Positions 15,902-23,789 are shown, counted from the stretch's first letter. The stretch: DNA of 64,000 nucleotides from Gillisia sp. Hel1_33_143 (GCF_900104765.1 NZ_LT629737.1:1302001-1366000); one strand, 5' to 3'. Notes: generated by a model not told the origin, from the sequence alone. Made by a program: numbers and translations.

Positions 15902-15928
15902 AAAAAAATCCAGTTTGAGGTACTGGAT
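15902..15928 (-). terminator. Terminator of the DUF932 gene
   Basis: On the minus strand ATCCAGT and ACTGGAT form a stem with a 7-nt loop, followed by seven T. It sits 16 bp beyond the DUF932 stop codon. Confidence 0.75.
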
Positions 15929-15943
15929 GAACCTTTATTGATG

Positions 15944-16780
15944 CTATGCCATCGCATAGACTTCGTCGAACAGTTTTTTATCCAACCGTTCTTGTTGGCC
16001 AAAGCTTTTCTTCAAAACATTATGAAGTACTGAATTAAACGCATTGTAACCTAACCAAAGATTTGGTTCTTCATTGAGCAACAAGGCTTCATAGTTTAAG
16101 ATTTCGATGACCTCACGAGATTTTTTCGACGGGTCGCTGTTCTTGTCGCTACATTCGTATCGGAACAGTTTCGTTCTGTCAAGAATTGCCTTTACGAACT
16201 CTTGCGTATCGATGATTTTAAATTCCTTCATCTTGTCGAATTTCTCTGTAATGGTGTAGAATTCATTATCCAGAAATTTATCGAATAAATTGTTCAGCCT
16301 CGGCATAATCAAGTGCGTATTGTTCTTACTGTGCTTTATGGAAAACTCGATTTCTGCTTGTGACACGTGCAGACCATTTGAGCACACTTCTCTATAAAAC
16401 CCGAAGTGTCCAGAGGTTTTTTCACTTCCGTCATACGAGTTTTTGAACCGAAGCATCGGCAATATCAAGTCCTTATCGTTCTTGACGGTAAACTGGCTTT
16501 TATCGTCGATGATAAAGTCGGTAATAAACGACCTGTCATTTTTGTTGATGGTGCGTTTGTGGAAATTCAGCTGTGCGTCGGTCAGCATTTCTTCAGCTTT
16601 CCTGAAGAACAGTTGGTTCGGAATGTGGCCATAGCTGTTCGATACCACGTTGACGATTTTGCCATTTGAGATAATGGCATTTTCAAGTCCTCTTCGGGAT
16701 TCCATCTGGGTCAGACTTTTTAAGGATTTCATTTCTGATGGAACAAAGATTTCATCCTGTTGCAAATTTTGTAAATACAT
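15944..16780 (-). CDS. DUF932 domain protein
   Basis: A 278-residue protein from the ATG at 16780; the frame is open upstream to 16822, but that part is shared leader sequence. It has the DUF932 pattern: VPSEMKSLKSLTQMESRRG, a central KNSYDGSEKTSGHFGFYREVCSNGL block, and a helical C-terminus (WLGYNAFNSVLHN). The family occurs on phages and conjugative elements; its role is not settled, and some members are anti-restriction-like accessory proteins. It is expressed from a 136-bp leader almost identical to that of parB, so the two are probably co-regulated, and it has its own terminator. Confidence 0.85.
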   Translation of the reverse strand: MYLQNLQQDEIFVPSEMKSLKSLTQMESRRGLENAIISNGKIVNVVSNSYGHIPNQLFFRKAEEMLTDAQLNFHKRTINKNDRSFITDFIIDDKSQFTVKNDKDLILPMLRFKNSYDGSEKTSGHFGFYREVCSNGLHVSQAEIEFSIKHSKNNTHLIMPRLNNLFDKFLDNEFYTITEKFDKMKEFKIIDTQEFVKAILDRTKLFRYECSDKNSDPSKKSREVIEILNYEALLLNEEPNLWLGYNAFNSVLHNVLKKSFGQQERLDKKLFDEVYAMA

Positions 16781-16790
16781 AGCTTTTGAA

Positions 16791-16926
16791 TTTAGATTAA
16801 ACAATATTTGAGCAGTACCCAAACGGAAGCTAAAATCTCAGCTCAAAAGGAAACGGAATAAATAAGCGTAGGATGTTGCGTTGGCTTTATGCCGTAGTCT
16901 TTTGATGGGTGTATTTTACGAGTTTA
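16791..16926 (-). promoter_or_regulatory. Duplicated 136-bp leader upstream of the DUF932 gene
   Basis: It is the same length as 18855-18990, upstream of parB, and differs at about 12 positions (about 91 percent identity, no gaps by eye). On the minus strand TTTGAGC and GCTCAAA are conserved in both and could pair around a 26-32 nt loop. The sequences beyond both ends differ, so the block is a discrete duplicated control unit. Confidence 0.7.
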
Positions 16927-16992
16927 CCTTTGCGCTAACTATTGATTGATTATTCTCTCTATTCCTTGACCATATTAACCAAGTGTCTATTA

Positions 16993-17034
16993 TAAAAAAA
17001 GAAGAAGGACCAGCACAAATGCCAATCCTTCTTC
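16993..17034 (-). terminator. Terminator of parB
   Basis: GAAGAAGGA (17001-17009) pairs with TCCTTCTTC (17026-17034). On the minus strand a run of seven T follows, directly downstream of the parB stop. Confidence 0.85.
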
Positions 17035-17046
17035 AAACAACAAAAG

Positions 17047-18843
17047 CTACTGTTTCAATCCTTGAATTTGCTTTTCAAGAACTGTTATTCGCTCTTTCAA
17101 ACGTTCCTCACGCTTGTTTCTTTTTTCGGCATATTCTTTTTCGATGCCATCAATCTTGGATTTGTAATAACCTTGCATCGCATTATAGAATGAAATGTTA
17201 GTCAGATTATTAACGTGATTGCTTTCGCCAAAATGCACTTGCTTCGTTAGTATATAACGTATCAGCTTGTGAAAGATTTCCTTTTTAAACTTCTTTTTGA
17301 AATTCTCAACAATTTCTTCATCTGTCATCTTTGATGTATTGCCCAATAAATTTGAAAAGAATCTTTGTCGTCCAACATAATCTACATTGTTTTCATATAA
17401 CGTCAATGAGAACGCTACCATTTCATCCACCGAAAGTGTTTTCTTCGTATCAATGTATTTGGTGTCTCTAATCATTTCAACAACTTCTTCAAACTGCTTG
17501 TTGTTCTCTATTTGCTTCTTTCGGATTTCCCTTTCGTTGATTTTAATTATCTGTTCTTCAGGTGTGCAATCTGCCATTTTTCTGTTTTCCAAAGGTGCTG
17601 AATACGTTGTCGATTCATTTTTAGACTGTTCAAGAATCTTAATAAAGACTTCTTTGTGTCTGTATGTTTCAGGATGGAACACAATACCTTTTACAAATTC
17701 ATTTTCTTTAGCTGAATTGTGTTTTTCCAATTCTTCTTCGTAGTGCTGTAAGGCTTCATCTAGCTCTGCTTTGAATTCATCTTCGGAATAATCGTAATGT
17801 TGGTATTCTTTCTTGATGTCCTCAATTGTTGGCTTTATCGGATTTTCTATGATTTCAACATCATCCAGCAAATAGACTTTCAAACCGTTCTTTTCCAAGT
17901 GTGAAATAATCAGCGTATTGTTTTCCTCGTCTGCCCAATACTGTCGTATTTCAGGAATTAACAGTATGTTCTCTTGTTTCGATTTTTCAATCAAATTCAA
18001 GAACGACTTGCTTTTCTTCGTTTCATAACAAGCTGATTTTGTACAGACCATTTTACCATCGCCGAACAGATTACCTTGATTTGCAGCATTGAACGGACAT
18101 TCTACACAAGAGCCAGCTTTCAAAACCAATTTTTTATCAGCTACCTCAAAAGGTGCTTTCTCTAAATCATAGGTCTGGTCTTTTATCATCCTGTTTATCT
18201 GATGGGCACTAAAATCTTCGCCCATCGTTTCCAACATCATCTGTTGTTCTTCAGGTTCGAAAAGTGCAACACCCACACCTAACGAAATCGTCATTTCGCC
18301 ATTACGGACGAAGTGTTTGAAACCTTCAATCAAACCAGCCAGCTTTAATCGTTGTCTGATAAAGTTATCTGTTCTTCCCAATCGCTTTGCAATTTCTGTA
18401 GGCGCATATTTCTCGCTTAGGTAAGCAATCGCCTCAGCTTCTTCGGTAGGTTCAACATCCTGCCTTTGCAAATTTTCGATGATTTGAATTTCAAGAACAT
18501 CGTTGTTCTTATATTCCCTGACAATACACGGAATAGTTTTCTTGTCGGCCAGCTTACTTGCGCGATACCTACGTTCGCCCATCACGATGATAAATTCGTT
18601 TCCAGATTTTCGAACTGTAATAGGTTGTAGAACACCGTGCTTTTTGACGCTTTCAGAAAGCTGTTGCAGATGTGCTTCATTAAAAGTCTTTCTGGGTTGC
18701 ATCGGGTCGGGAATGACCTTTGCAATTGATAGGTTCTCAATCTGAAGCCCAATCGCTTTTTGTGTCAATTTTTCTTTGACTTCTTTCTTGGCGGTCGTAA
18801 TTCTTTTACCGCTCTTTCTTGTGGTACTCGCTTTTGTTGTCAT
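17047..18843 (-). CDS. Large ParB/RepB/Spo0J-family protein
   Basis: A 598-residue protein from the ATG at 18843; a TTG upstream would add three residues. The N-terminal ParB domain shows IPDPMQPRKTF, GVLQPITVR, GERRYRASK and ENLQRQDVEPTEEAEA, followed by a helix-turn-helix (TEIAKRLGRTDNFIRQRLKL). A likely zinc site follows (CVEC near 250, then CTKSAC), then a long charged region and a C-terminal coiled coil (KRNKREERLKERITVLEKQIQGL). It is about twice the length of chromosomal ParB and lacks an adjacent ParA, as usual for conjugative-element ParB-like proteins, which may act in maintenance or gene control. Confidence 0.88.
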   Translation of the reverse strand: MTTKASTTRKSGKRITTAKKEVKEKLTQKAIGLQIENLSIAKVIPDPMQPRKTFNEAHLQQLSESVKKHGVLQPITVRKSGNEFIIVMGERRYRASKLADKKTIPCIVREYKNNDVLEIQIIENLQRQDVEPTEEAEAIAYLSEKYAPTEIAKRLGRTDNFIRQRLKLAGLIEGFKHFVRNGEMTISLGVGVALFEPEEQQMMLETMGEDFSAHQINRMIKDQTYDLEKAPFEVADKKLVLKAGSCVECPFNAANQGNLFGDGKMVCTKSACYETKKSKSFLNLIEKSKQENILLIPEIRQYWADEENNTLIISHLEKNGLKVYLLDDVEIIENPIKPTIEDIKKEYQHYDYSEDEFKAELDEALQHYEEELEKHNSAKENEFVKGIVFHPETYRHKEVFIKILEQSKNESTTYSAPLENRKMADCTPEEQIIKINEREIRKKQIENNKQFEEVVEMIRDTKYIDTKKTLSVDEMVAFSLTLYENNVDYVGRQRFFSNLLGNTSKMTDEEIVENFKKKFKKEIFHKLIRYILTKQVHFGESNHVNNLTNISFYNAMQGYYKSKIDGIEKEYAEKRNKREERLKERITVLEKQIQGLKQ

Positions 18844-18854
18844 AATACTCAAAT

Positions 18855-18990
18855 TTTAGATTAAACAATATTTGAGCAGAAACCAAACGGAAGATAAAAT
18901 CTTGGCTCAAAAGGAAACGGAATAAATAAGCGTTGGAAAGAGCATTGGCTTTATGCCGTAGTCTTTTGATGGAAGTATTTTACGAGTTTA
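18855..18990 (-). promoter_or_regulatory. Duplicated 136-bp leader upstream of parB
   Basis: This is the partner of 16791-16926. It contains an additional perfect small hairpin, AAGAT/ATCTT, between the conserved TTTGAGC and GCTCAAA arms; that hairpin is not preserved in the other copy. The following stretch up to 19144 shows no gene. Confidence 0.7.
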
Positions 18991-19144
18991 AATTGCGGTT
19001 ATATTGTATGATAATAAACTCCCCCTTACGAAGTAATAAGGTTGCTATTTAGCAGAATTTATTATTTTACCAGAAAATTAATAGGGTTTAATAACAAATA
19101 GAAATATTTGACATCAATACAAATGTTGCCCTGAAATTAGCAAA

Positions 19145-19166
19145 ATGTTGTACCTATGTTGTACCT
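19145..19166 (+). repeat. Two exact tandem 11-bp repeats near the island end
   Basis: ATGTTGTACCT occurs twice head to tail, 60 bp from the tRNA-Leu gene. Short direct repeats next to an attachment site can be arm-type binding sites of a tyrosine integrase; no integrase gene is in the window. Confidence 0.45.
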
Positions 19167-19196
19167 GACATTTTTTTCGACATTTTTTTAAATGGA

Positions 19197-19224
19197 AAAA
19201 GCCGAAGATTTCTCTTCGGCTTTT
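19197..19224 (-). terminator. Terminator after tRNA-Leu
   Basis: AAGCCGAAG and CTTCGGCTT form a stem around a short loop with A and T runs on both sides. It lies directly after the tRNA 3' end on the minus strand and could work in both directions. Confidence 0.75.
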
Positions 19225-19225
19225 G

Positions 19226-19307
19226 TACGGGCGGGGAGACTCGAACTCCCACACCTCGCGGCATCAGATCCTAAGTCTGACGTGTCTACCAATTCCACCA
19301 CGCCCGC
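19226..19307 (-). tRNA. tRNA-Leu (anticodon TAG)
   Basis: An 82-nt gene that folds as a class II tRNA. The acceptor GCGGGCG pairs with CGCCCGT (terminal G:U), the D-arm contains GGAATTGGTAGAC, and the anticodon arm TCAGA-CTTAGGA-TCTGA gives TAG. A variable arm and the T-arm GGGAGTTCGAGTCTCCC follow, with discriminator A. CCA is not encoded. The terminal G:U pair may mark a 3' end rewritten by integration of the neighbouring element. Confidence 0.95.
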
Positions 19308-19340
19308 ATTTTAATATTTTAACACTTTATATTTCGCTAT

Positions 19341-19380
19341 GTCCTAAGTCTAGCGTGTCTACCAATTCCACCACGCCCGC
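19341..19380 (-). pseudogene. Truncated 5' half of a tRNA-Leu gene
   Basis: Forty bases match the 5' half of the adjacent tRNA-Leu at 37 positions, through the anticodon loop, and then stop; no variable arm, T-arm or 3' acceptor follows. The upstream bases (GTGTTA..AAAAT) also resemble those before the intact gene, so a leader plus 5' half was duplicated, or a tandem tRNA lost its 3' half. Confidence 0.8.
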
Positions 19381-19440
19381 ATTACCATTTTATAACACTT
19401 AGGACTCGTTATAAAACTTACTTACCTTGATAAGCGGCTG

Positions 19441-19448
19441 CAAATATA
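19441..19448 (-). promoter_or_regulatory. -7 promoter element for the tRNA-Leu transcript
   Basis: On the minus strand TATATTTG matches TAnnTTTG, about 60 bp upstream of the tRNA remnant and 134 bp upstream of the intact tRNA. Confidence 0.5.
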
Positions 19449-19497
19449 CATAAATGTTTCAATATTCAAATACTTCTTAAAAAAAAATTCAATTTAT

Positions 19498-19505
19498 TAT
19501 CTTTA
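19498..19505 (+). promoter_or_regulatory. -7 promoter element of the M20 dipeptidase gene
   Basis: TATCTTTA, one base from TAnnTTTG, 21 bp before the ATG. Confidence 0.45.
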
Positions 19506-19526
19506 CCTAAATTCAAAACGTTGTAG

Positions 19527-20918
19527 ATGAAAGATGTAAAAAGTTATGTGGAAGAAAATAAAGATAGATTTATTCAGGAACTGATTGATCTTCTGAAGAT
19601 TCCATCAATAAGTGCAGATCCGGCCTATAAGAAAGATGTCTTAAATACAGCCGATGCTGTAAAGAAAAGTCTTGAAGAGGCTGGATGTGATAAAGTTGAA
19701 ATTTGTGAAACTCCCGGTTATCCAATTGTTTACGGAGAGAAAATTATAGATAAAAATTTACCAACGGTGCTGGTTTATGGACATTACGACGTGCAACCGC
19801 CAGATCCTATAAATTTATGGGAAAGTCCACCATTTGAGCCAGTTATAAAGAAAACTAAGATCCATCCGGAAGGTGCCATCTTTGCTCGTGGAGCTTGTGA
19901 TGATAAGGGGCAGATGTATATGCATGTGAAAGCTTTGGAGTATATGACCAAGAATGATGCTTTACCATGTAACGTAAAGTTCATGATAGAAGGAGAAGAA
20001 GAAGTTGGAAGTGAGAGTTTAGGTTGGTTTATTTCTAAGAATAAGGAAAAGCTTTCTAATGATGTGATCTTGATCTCAGATACCGGAATGATCGCTAAAG
20101 ATGTGCCTTCTATTACTACCGGTCTTCGCGGATTGAGCTATATGGAAGTGGAAGTTACAGGGCCAAACCGCGATCTACATAGTGGATTGTATGGAGGAGC
20201 TGTAGCAAACCCAATTAATGTGTTGGCTAAAATGATAGCTTCTCTTCAGGATGAAAACAATCATATTACCATTTCTGGTTTTTATGATAAAGTGGAAGAG
20301 TTAAGCAAAGAAGAAAGAGATAAAATGGCAGAAGCGCCTTTTGATCTTGAAGAGTATAAAGAAAAGCTAGATATAGACGATGTATATGGCGAAAAAGGTT
20401 ATTCTACCTTAGAACGTGCTTCCATAAGACCAACGTTAGATGTGAATGGAATTTGGGGTGGTTATACCGGAGAAGGAGCTAAAACAGTACTTCCAGGAAA
20501 AGCTTTTGCTAAGATCTCTATGAGATTGGTACCAGATCAAGACTGGAAAGAGATAAGCGAATTATTTAAAAAGCATTTTGAGTCTATAGCGCCTAAAGGA
20601 GTGCGAGTTAAAGTGAACGCTCATCATGGTGGGCAAGCTTATGTAACTCCAATTGATACGATGGAATATCAGGCAGCTAACGATGCTTATAAAGAAGCTT
20701 TTGGAAAAGATCCAATTCCGCAACGCAGTGGTGGAAGTATTCCAATCGTAGCTTTATTTGAAAAAGAACTTCAAAGTAAAACTATTTTAATGGGATTTGG
20801 GTTGGACACCGATGCGATTCATTCGCCAAATGAACATTTTGGAGTTTGGAATTACTTAAAAGGAATTCAGACTATTCCTTTATTCTTCCAACATTTCACA
20901 AAATTAAGTAAGAAATAA
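19527..20918 (+). CDS. M20 family dipeptidase
   Basis: A 463-residue cytosolic metallopeptidase of the ArgE/DapE/CNDP type. Zinc and catalytic residues are visible: GHYDVQP (His86, Asp88), ARGACDDKG (bridging Asp125), EGEEEVGS (catalytic Glu157, zinc Glu158), and a late DAIHSPNE supplying His. The lid domain contains LRGLSYMEVEVTGPNRDLHSG. It cleaves dipeptides. It is a single gene with its own promoter and a strong terminator. It fits the peptide-centred metabolism suggested by the DPP-like peptidase and POT transporters at the right end of the window. Confidence 0.93.
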   Translation: MKDVKSYVEENKDRFIQELIDLLKIPSISADPAYKKDVLNTADAVKKSLEEAGCDKVEICETPGYPIVYGEKIIDKNLPTVLVYGHYDVQPPDPINLWESPPFEPVIKKTKIHPEGAIFARGACDDKGQMYMHVKALEYMTKNDALPCNVKFMIEGEEEVGSESLGWFISKNKEKLSNDVILISDTGMIAKDVPSITTGLRGLSYMEVEVTGPNRDLHSGLYGGAVANPINVLAKMIASLQDENNHITISGFYDKVEELSKEERDKMAEAPFDLEEYKEKLDIDDVYGEKGYSTLERASIRPTLDVNGIWGGYTGEGAKTVLPGKAFAKISMRLVPDQDWKEISELFKKHFESIAPKGVRVKVNAHHGGQAYVTPIDTMEYQAANDAYKEAFGKDPIPQRSGGSIPIVALFEKELQSKTILMGFGLDTDAIHSPNEHFGVWNYLKGIQTIPLFFQHFTKLSKK

Positions 20919-20936
20919 TCCGAAAATAGAATAAGC

Positions 20937-20972
20937 AAAAAGCCGATCCAGTTTACTGAATCGGCTTTTTTT
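20937..20972. terminator. Bidirectional terminator
   Basis: AGCCGAT (20941-20947) pairs with ATCGGCT (20960-20966), with A and T runs on either side. It serves both the dipeptidase and the convergent PhnA-type gene. Confidence 0.85.
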
Positions 20973-20989
20973 ATGTTATAAATTCTTTG

Positions 20990-21565
20990 TTATAGTTTCT
21001 TCACATATTTGGTGATGATCACGATTTGTTGTCCATCAACTTTACCTTCAATATATTCTTCATTTTCATGATCTAAAGAGATACGTCTTACGGCAGTTCC
21101 TTGTTTTGCAACCATGCTGCTACCTTTAACTTTAAGATCTTTAATAAGCACTACATTATCTCCGGCTTCTAAAATTACGCCATTGCTATCTCTATGTACT
21201 ATGCTTTTCGCAGAAGGATCTGCAGCAATAGAAGATTTAGCCCATTTCTTTACCTCATCTTCCATATACATCATGTCTAAAAGATCTTGAGGCCATCCTA
21301 AAGATTTTAATCTAGTAAGCATTCTCCAAGATATTACCTGCACCGCCGGAACTGGACTCCACATACTGTCATTCAAACATCTCCAATGATTGGCATCTAC
21401 TTTCTCCGGATCTTCAATTTGTTCTTTACAAGTTCCACAGATCAAAATGCTATTCTCAGCATCTTTAGGGGAATCTGGTATTTCATAAACTTCTAAATTA
21501 TCTGAAGCGGTACATAATTCACATTGTGATCCACTTCTTTGAAATAACTCTTGTTCCAGGCTCAT
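20990..21565 (-). CDS. PhnA/YjdM-type zinc-ribbon protein
   Basis: A 191-residue protein from the ATG at 21565; the frame continues upstream to 21619, but that lies in the likely promoter. An N-terminal zinc ribbon has CELC and, about 26 residues later, CGTC. A WSPVPAVQVISWRMLTRL segment follows, and the C-terminus is the small PhnA/YjdM barrel (DSNGVILEAGDNVVLIKDLKVKGSS). Despite the historical phn name, the family is not part of C-P lyase and its role is unclear. It is a stand-alone gene sharing a divergent promoter region with the BlaI-type regulator. Confidence 0.88.
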   Translation of the reverse strand: MSLEQELFQRSGSQCELCTASDNLEVYEIPDSPKDAENSILICGTCKEQIEDPEKVDANHWRCLNDSMWSPVPAVQVISWRMLTRLKSLGWPQDLLDMMYMEDEVKKWAKSSIAADPSAKSIVHRDSNGVILEAGDNVVLIKDLKVKGSSMVAKQGTAVRRISLDHENEEYIEGKVDGQQIVIITKYVKKL

Positions 21566-21639
21566 TGTATTTGTTTTAGAAGGCAAAGATACATTTTTGA
21601 GACAAAGCAAAAATTGCATAATTCTTAAAAATAATTTGC

Positions 21640-21680
21640 TCTATGTTTGTAGAATTAAATATTTATTCTACATTTGTAGA
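21640..21680 (+). promoter_or_regulatory. Two BlaI/MecI-type operators overlapping the promoter
   Basis: TCTACATTTGTAGA (21667-21680) is a perfect palindrome with the TACAnnTGTA core of BlaI/MecI operators. TCTATGTTTGTAGA (21640-21653) is a one-mismatch copy 27 bp upstream. The upstream operator contains TATGTTTG, a perfect TAnnTTTG -7 element, so bound repressor would cover the promoter. The regulator gene starts at 21705. Confidence 0.75.
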
Positions 21681-21704
21681 GTTAAGTTTAATTAATTTTA
21701 TCTC

Positions 21705-22070
21705 ATGCAATTATCTAAAGCTGAAGAGCAACTTATGCAAATTCTATGGAAACAGGAAAAGGCCTTGATGAAAGATCTTATAGATGCTTATGAAGATCCT
21801 AAACCTGCAACAACCACTATTGCTACTCTTTTAAAAAGAATGCAGGATAAGAATTTTGTAGATTATAAGCAATTGGGAAGATCTAGAGAATATTTTCCAC
21901 TGGTAAAGAAGAAAGATTATTTTTCTAAGCAAGTAAACGGACTCATCAAAAACTTTTTTAATGATTCTGCCTCTCAATTTGCATCTTTCTTTACCAAAGA
22001 AACCAATCTATCTAAAGAAGAATTGGAAGATCTTAAAAGCATCATAGATTCTGAAATCGAAAAAAAATAG
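21705..22070 (+). CDS. BlaI/MecI/CopY-type transcriptional repressor
   Basis: A 121-residue winged-helix repressor. AEEQLMQILWKQEKALMKDLIDAY is followed by a recognition-helix region (PATTTIATLLKRMQDKNFV) and a wing (LGRSREYFPLV). A C-terminal dimerisation helix region follows, with the cleavable linker expected for the family. It would bind the two palindromes upstream and repress itself and the M56 gene 3 bp downstream. The target pathway is unknown: no beta-lactamase or penicillin-binding protein gene is adjacent. Such pairs in Bacteroidota are probably envelope-stress or metal sensors. Confidence 0.92.
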   Translation: MQLSKAEEQLMQILWKQEKALMKDLIDAYEDPKPATTTIATLLKRMQDKNFVDYKQLGRSREYFPLVKKKDYFSKQVNGLIKNFFNDSASQFASFFTKETNLSKEELEDLKSIIDSEIEKK

Positions 22071-22073
22071 CTC

Positions 22074-23768
22074 ATGGAAATATTCTTTCTAAAATCGGCG
22101 GCTTGTTTAAGTATTTTCTATACGTTCTATAAGATCTTATTGGAGAATGCTAGTATGCATACTTTTAAAAGAATTTATCTTTTGTGTGCATTGGTCTTAT
22201 CAGGAGTAATTCCATTCATCACTTTTTATGAATATGTGCAAGTAGAACAAGCAGCAGGTTTAGTGGAGAATTCTTCCGCAATAATTACCAATTTCACCAC
22301 AAGTTCTGTTGAAAGTTTTAATTGGTCTCAACTTTTATGGGGTGTGTATTTTCTTGGAGTTGTTTTCTTCGGAATAAAATTCATCAAGAATCTTATCAGT
22401 ATCAATTTTAGGATACTTCGAAACCCAAAAGTAAAAGCAAATGGACTCATCAATGTTTTACTGAAGTTCAACATAGAACCACATACTTTTTTCAGTTATA
22501 TATTTCTGAATAAAAGAAGGTTCGAAAATAATGATATTCCCAACGAAGTATTGCTACATGAAAAAGCCCATTCAGAACAATATCACAGTTTGGATATTCT
22601 ATTCATAGAGTTTTTACAGGTTCTGGTTTGGTTTAATCCGATCATTTATCTTATAAAACATGCTATAAAGCTTAACCATGAATTTCTTGCAGATCGAGCA
22701 GTGATCCAACAAGGGATAGCGCGTTCAAATTATCAAAAAATTCTATTGGCATTTTCATCACCCGAACATTTTTCGGAGCCAACAGGATATCAATTGGCAA
22801 GTGCCATTAATTATTCATCAATCAAAAAACGATTTACAGTTATGAAAACACAAACATCAAAACGAAGCATGTTGCTCAAAAGCTTATTGCTATTGCCATT
22901 GCTGGCACTTATGTTATTTAGTTTTACTACTAAAAAAGTAGTGTCCATAGATACAGTGGTTAACAGCGATCAGGTTAATCAAGATCCACAGAATTACATT
23001 TTAGAGCAGGAGAAAGCAACCGCCAAAATGGTGAAGGAATACAATAAATTGGCTAAGAAGTATAATGCTTTAGCTAAAGAAGAGCGAACGATCTCTAGAG
23101 ATGAACTTAAGAGAATGGTTTATATTTTTGATAGAATGACGAAGGAACAACGTGCACAATCTGAAAAATTTCCAGAGATCATCGTTCCTAAAAATGCTCC
23201 AGCTCCGCCAAGACCAACTCAAGGAGATGATCTTCAGAATATAGTTCCGCCACCGCCACCTCCTGCACCACCACATCCAGAAAGGGTTTCTTTAGATAAG
23301 CAACGAGAAATGGAGCGTGAAGTTAGAATTGAAGAACGTAAGATGAGAAGTGCGGAAGATGAAATTAGAACAGAAGAACGCACGATGAGAGCTACTGAAC
23401 GAGAAATGGAGCGTCAGGAGAGAGAAATGGAAAGACATGAGCGTGAACTGGAAAGGGCAAATAAAGATGAAGAAAGAATGCAGCAAGAAATGCAAAGGCA
23501 TGAGTTAGAAATGAAGAGAGCAGAGCGTGAAATGAAACGTATGGAAATGGAAATGCAGAAAGAAGGTACACCTTTGCCACCACCGCCACCACCAGAGCCA
23601 ACAGTACATTTTAAGCAATTAGCTAAAGAAGGCGGAGTCTTTTATTTTGAAGGAAAAAAGATAGCCTTAGATGAAGCTATAAAATTGGTTAAAAGTGGAG
23701 GTAATATAAATATTGATGTTTCACAACAAGGAACTGAGCCACCAATTATTAAGATCAAGAAATATTAA
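22074..23768 (+). CDS. BlaR1-like M56 membrane metallopeptidase with Pro-rich, charged periplasmic region
   Basis: A 564-residue protein. Three N-terminal membrane segments (about 1-20, 35-52, 86-103) flank the M56 domain, with HEKAH (162-166) as the HExxH zinc site and NHEFLADRAV (201-210) supplying the third ligand. A membrane segment near 262-284 follows. The periplasmic part has no penicillin-binding domain. It holds a Pro-rich stretch, about 100 residues of ERxMERxE-type heptads predicted to form a long charged helix (about 400-505), a second Pro-rich stretch and a small C-terminal domain. It is predicted to cleave the BlaI-like partner on sensing an unknown envelope signal. Confidence 0.9.
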   Translation: MEIFFLKSAACLSIFYTFYKILLENASMHTFKRIYLLCALVLSGVIPFITFYEYVQVEQAAGLVENSSAIITNFTTSSVESFNWSQLLWGVYFLGVVFFGIKFIKNLISINFRILRNPKVKANGLINVLLKFNIEPHTFFSYIFLNKRRFENNDIPNEVLLHEKAHSEQYHSLDILFIEFLQVLVWFNPIIYLIKHAIKLNHEFLADRAVIQQGIARSNYQKILLAFSSPEHFSEPTGYQLASAINYSSIKKRFTVMKTQTSKRSMLLKSLLLLPLLALMLFSFTTKKVVSIDTVVNSDQVNQDPQNYILEQEKATAKMVKEYNKLAKKYNALAKEERTISRDELKRMVYIFDRMTKEQRAQSEKFPEIIVPKNAPAPPRPTQGDDLQNIVPPPPPPAPPHPERVSLDKQREMEREVRIEERKMRSAEDEIRTEERTMRATEREMERQEREMERHERELERANKDEERMQQEMQRHELEMKRAEREMKRMEMEMQKEGTPLPPPPPPEPTVHFKQLAKEGGVFYFEGKKIALDEAIKLVKSGGNINIDVSQQGTEPPIIKIKKY

Positions 23769-23789
23769 AAGCTCTAATTAGATCAATAG

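Larger units (their letters stand above)
1..19225. mobile_element. End of an integrative (probably conjugative) element adjacent to tRNA-Leu
   Basis: The stretch carries genes typical of Bacteroidota conjugative elements: an SSB, a DUF6876 protein, a DUF932 protein and a large ParB-like protein. Mixed with them are accessory genes for heme uptake and a defence-like operon, and the stretch ends at the 3' side of a tRNA-Leu gene, a frequent integration target. A 16-bp palindrome that I found three times here was not seen in the remaining 45 kb. No integrase, relaxase or tra gene lies in the window, so they would have to lie to the left. The exact boundary is inferred: it could fall at the tRNA 3' end (19226) or just left of the terminator at 19197. 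Confidence 0.65.

Noticed and set aside
17387-17743. 118-residue plus-strand frame
   Set aside because: Antisense shadow of the parB gene with typical Ser/Phe/Leu composition.
16791-18990. Compensatory base changes supporting a common inner hairpin in the two leaders
   Set aside because: The small inner hairpin in one copy is not preserved at matching positions in the other; only the outer arms are shared.
19341-19380. A second functional tRNA-Leu
   Set aside because: It stops after the anticodon loop; the variable arm, T-arm and 3' acceptor strand are missing.
23300-23560. Regularly spaced repeats that might suggest a CRISPR array
   Set aside because: The repetition is codon-level (E, R, M heptads) inside one open frame, with no constant repeat or unique spacers.
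21705-23768. Beta-lactam resistance regulator
   Set aside because: The M56 protein lacks a penicillin-binding sensor domain and no beta-lactamase or PBP gene is adjacent.
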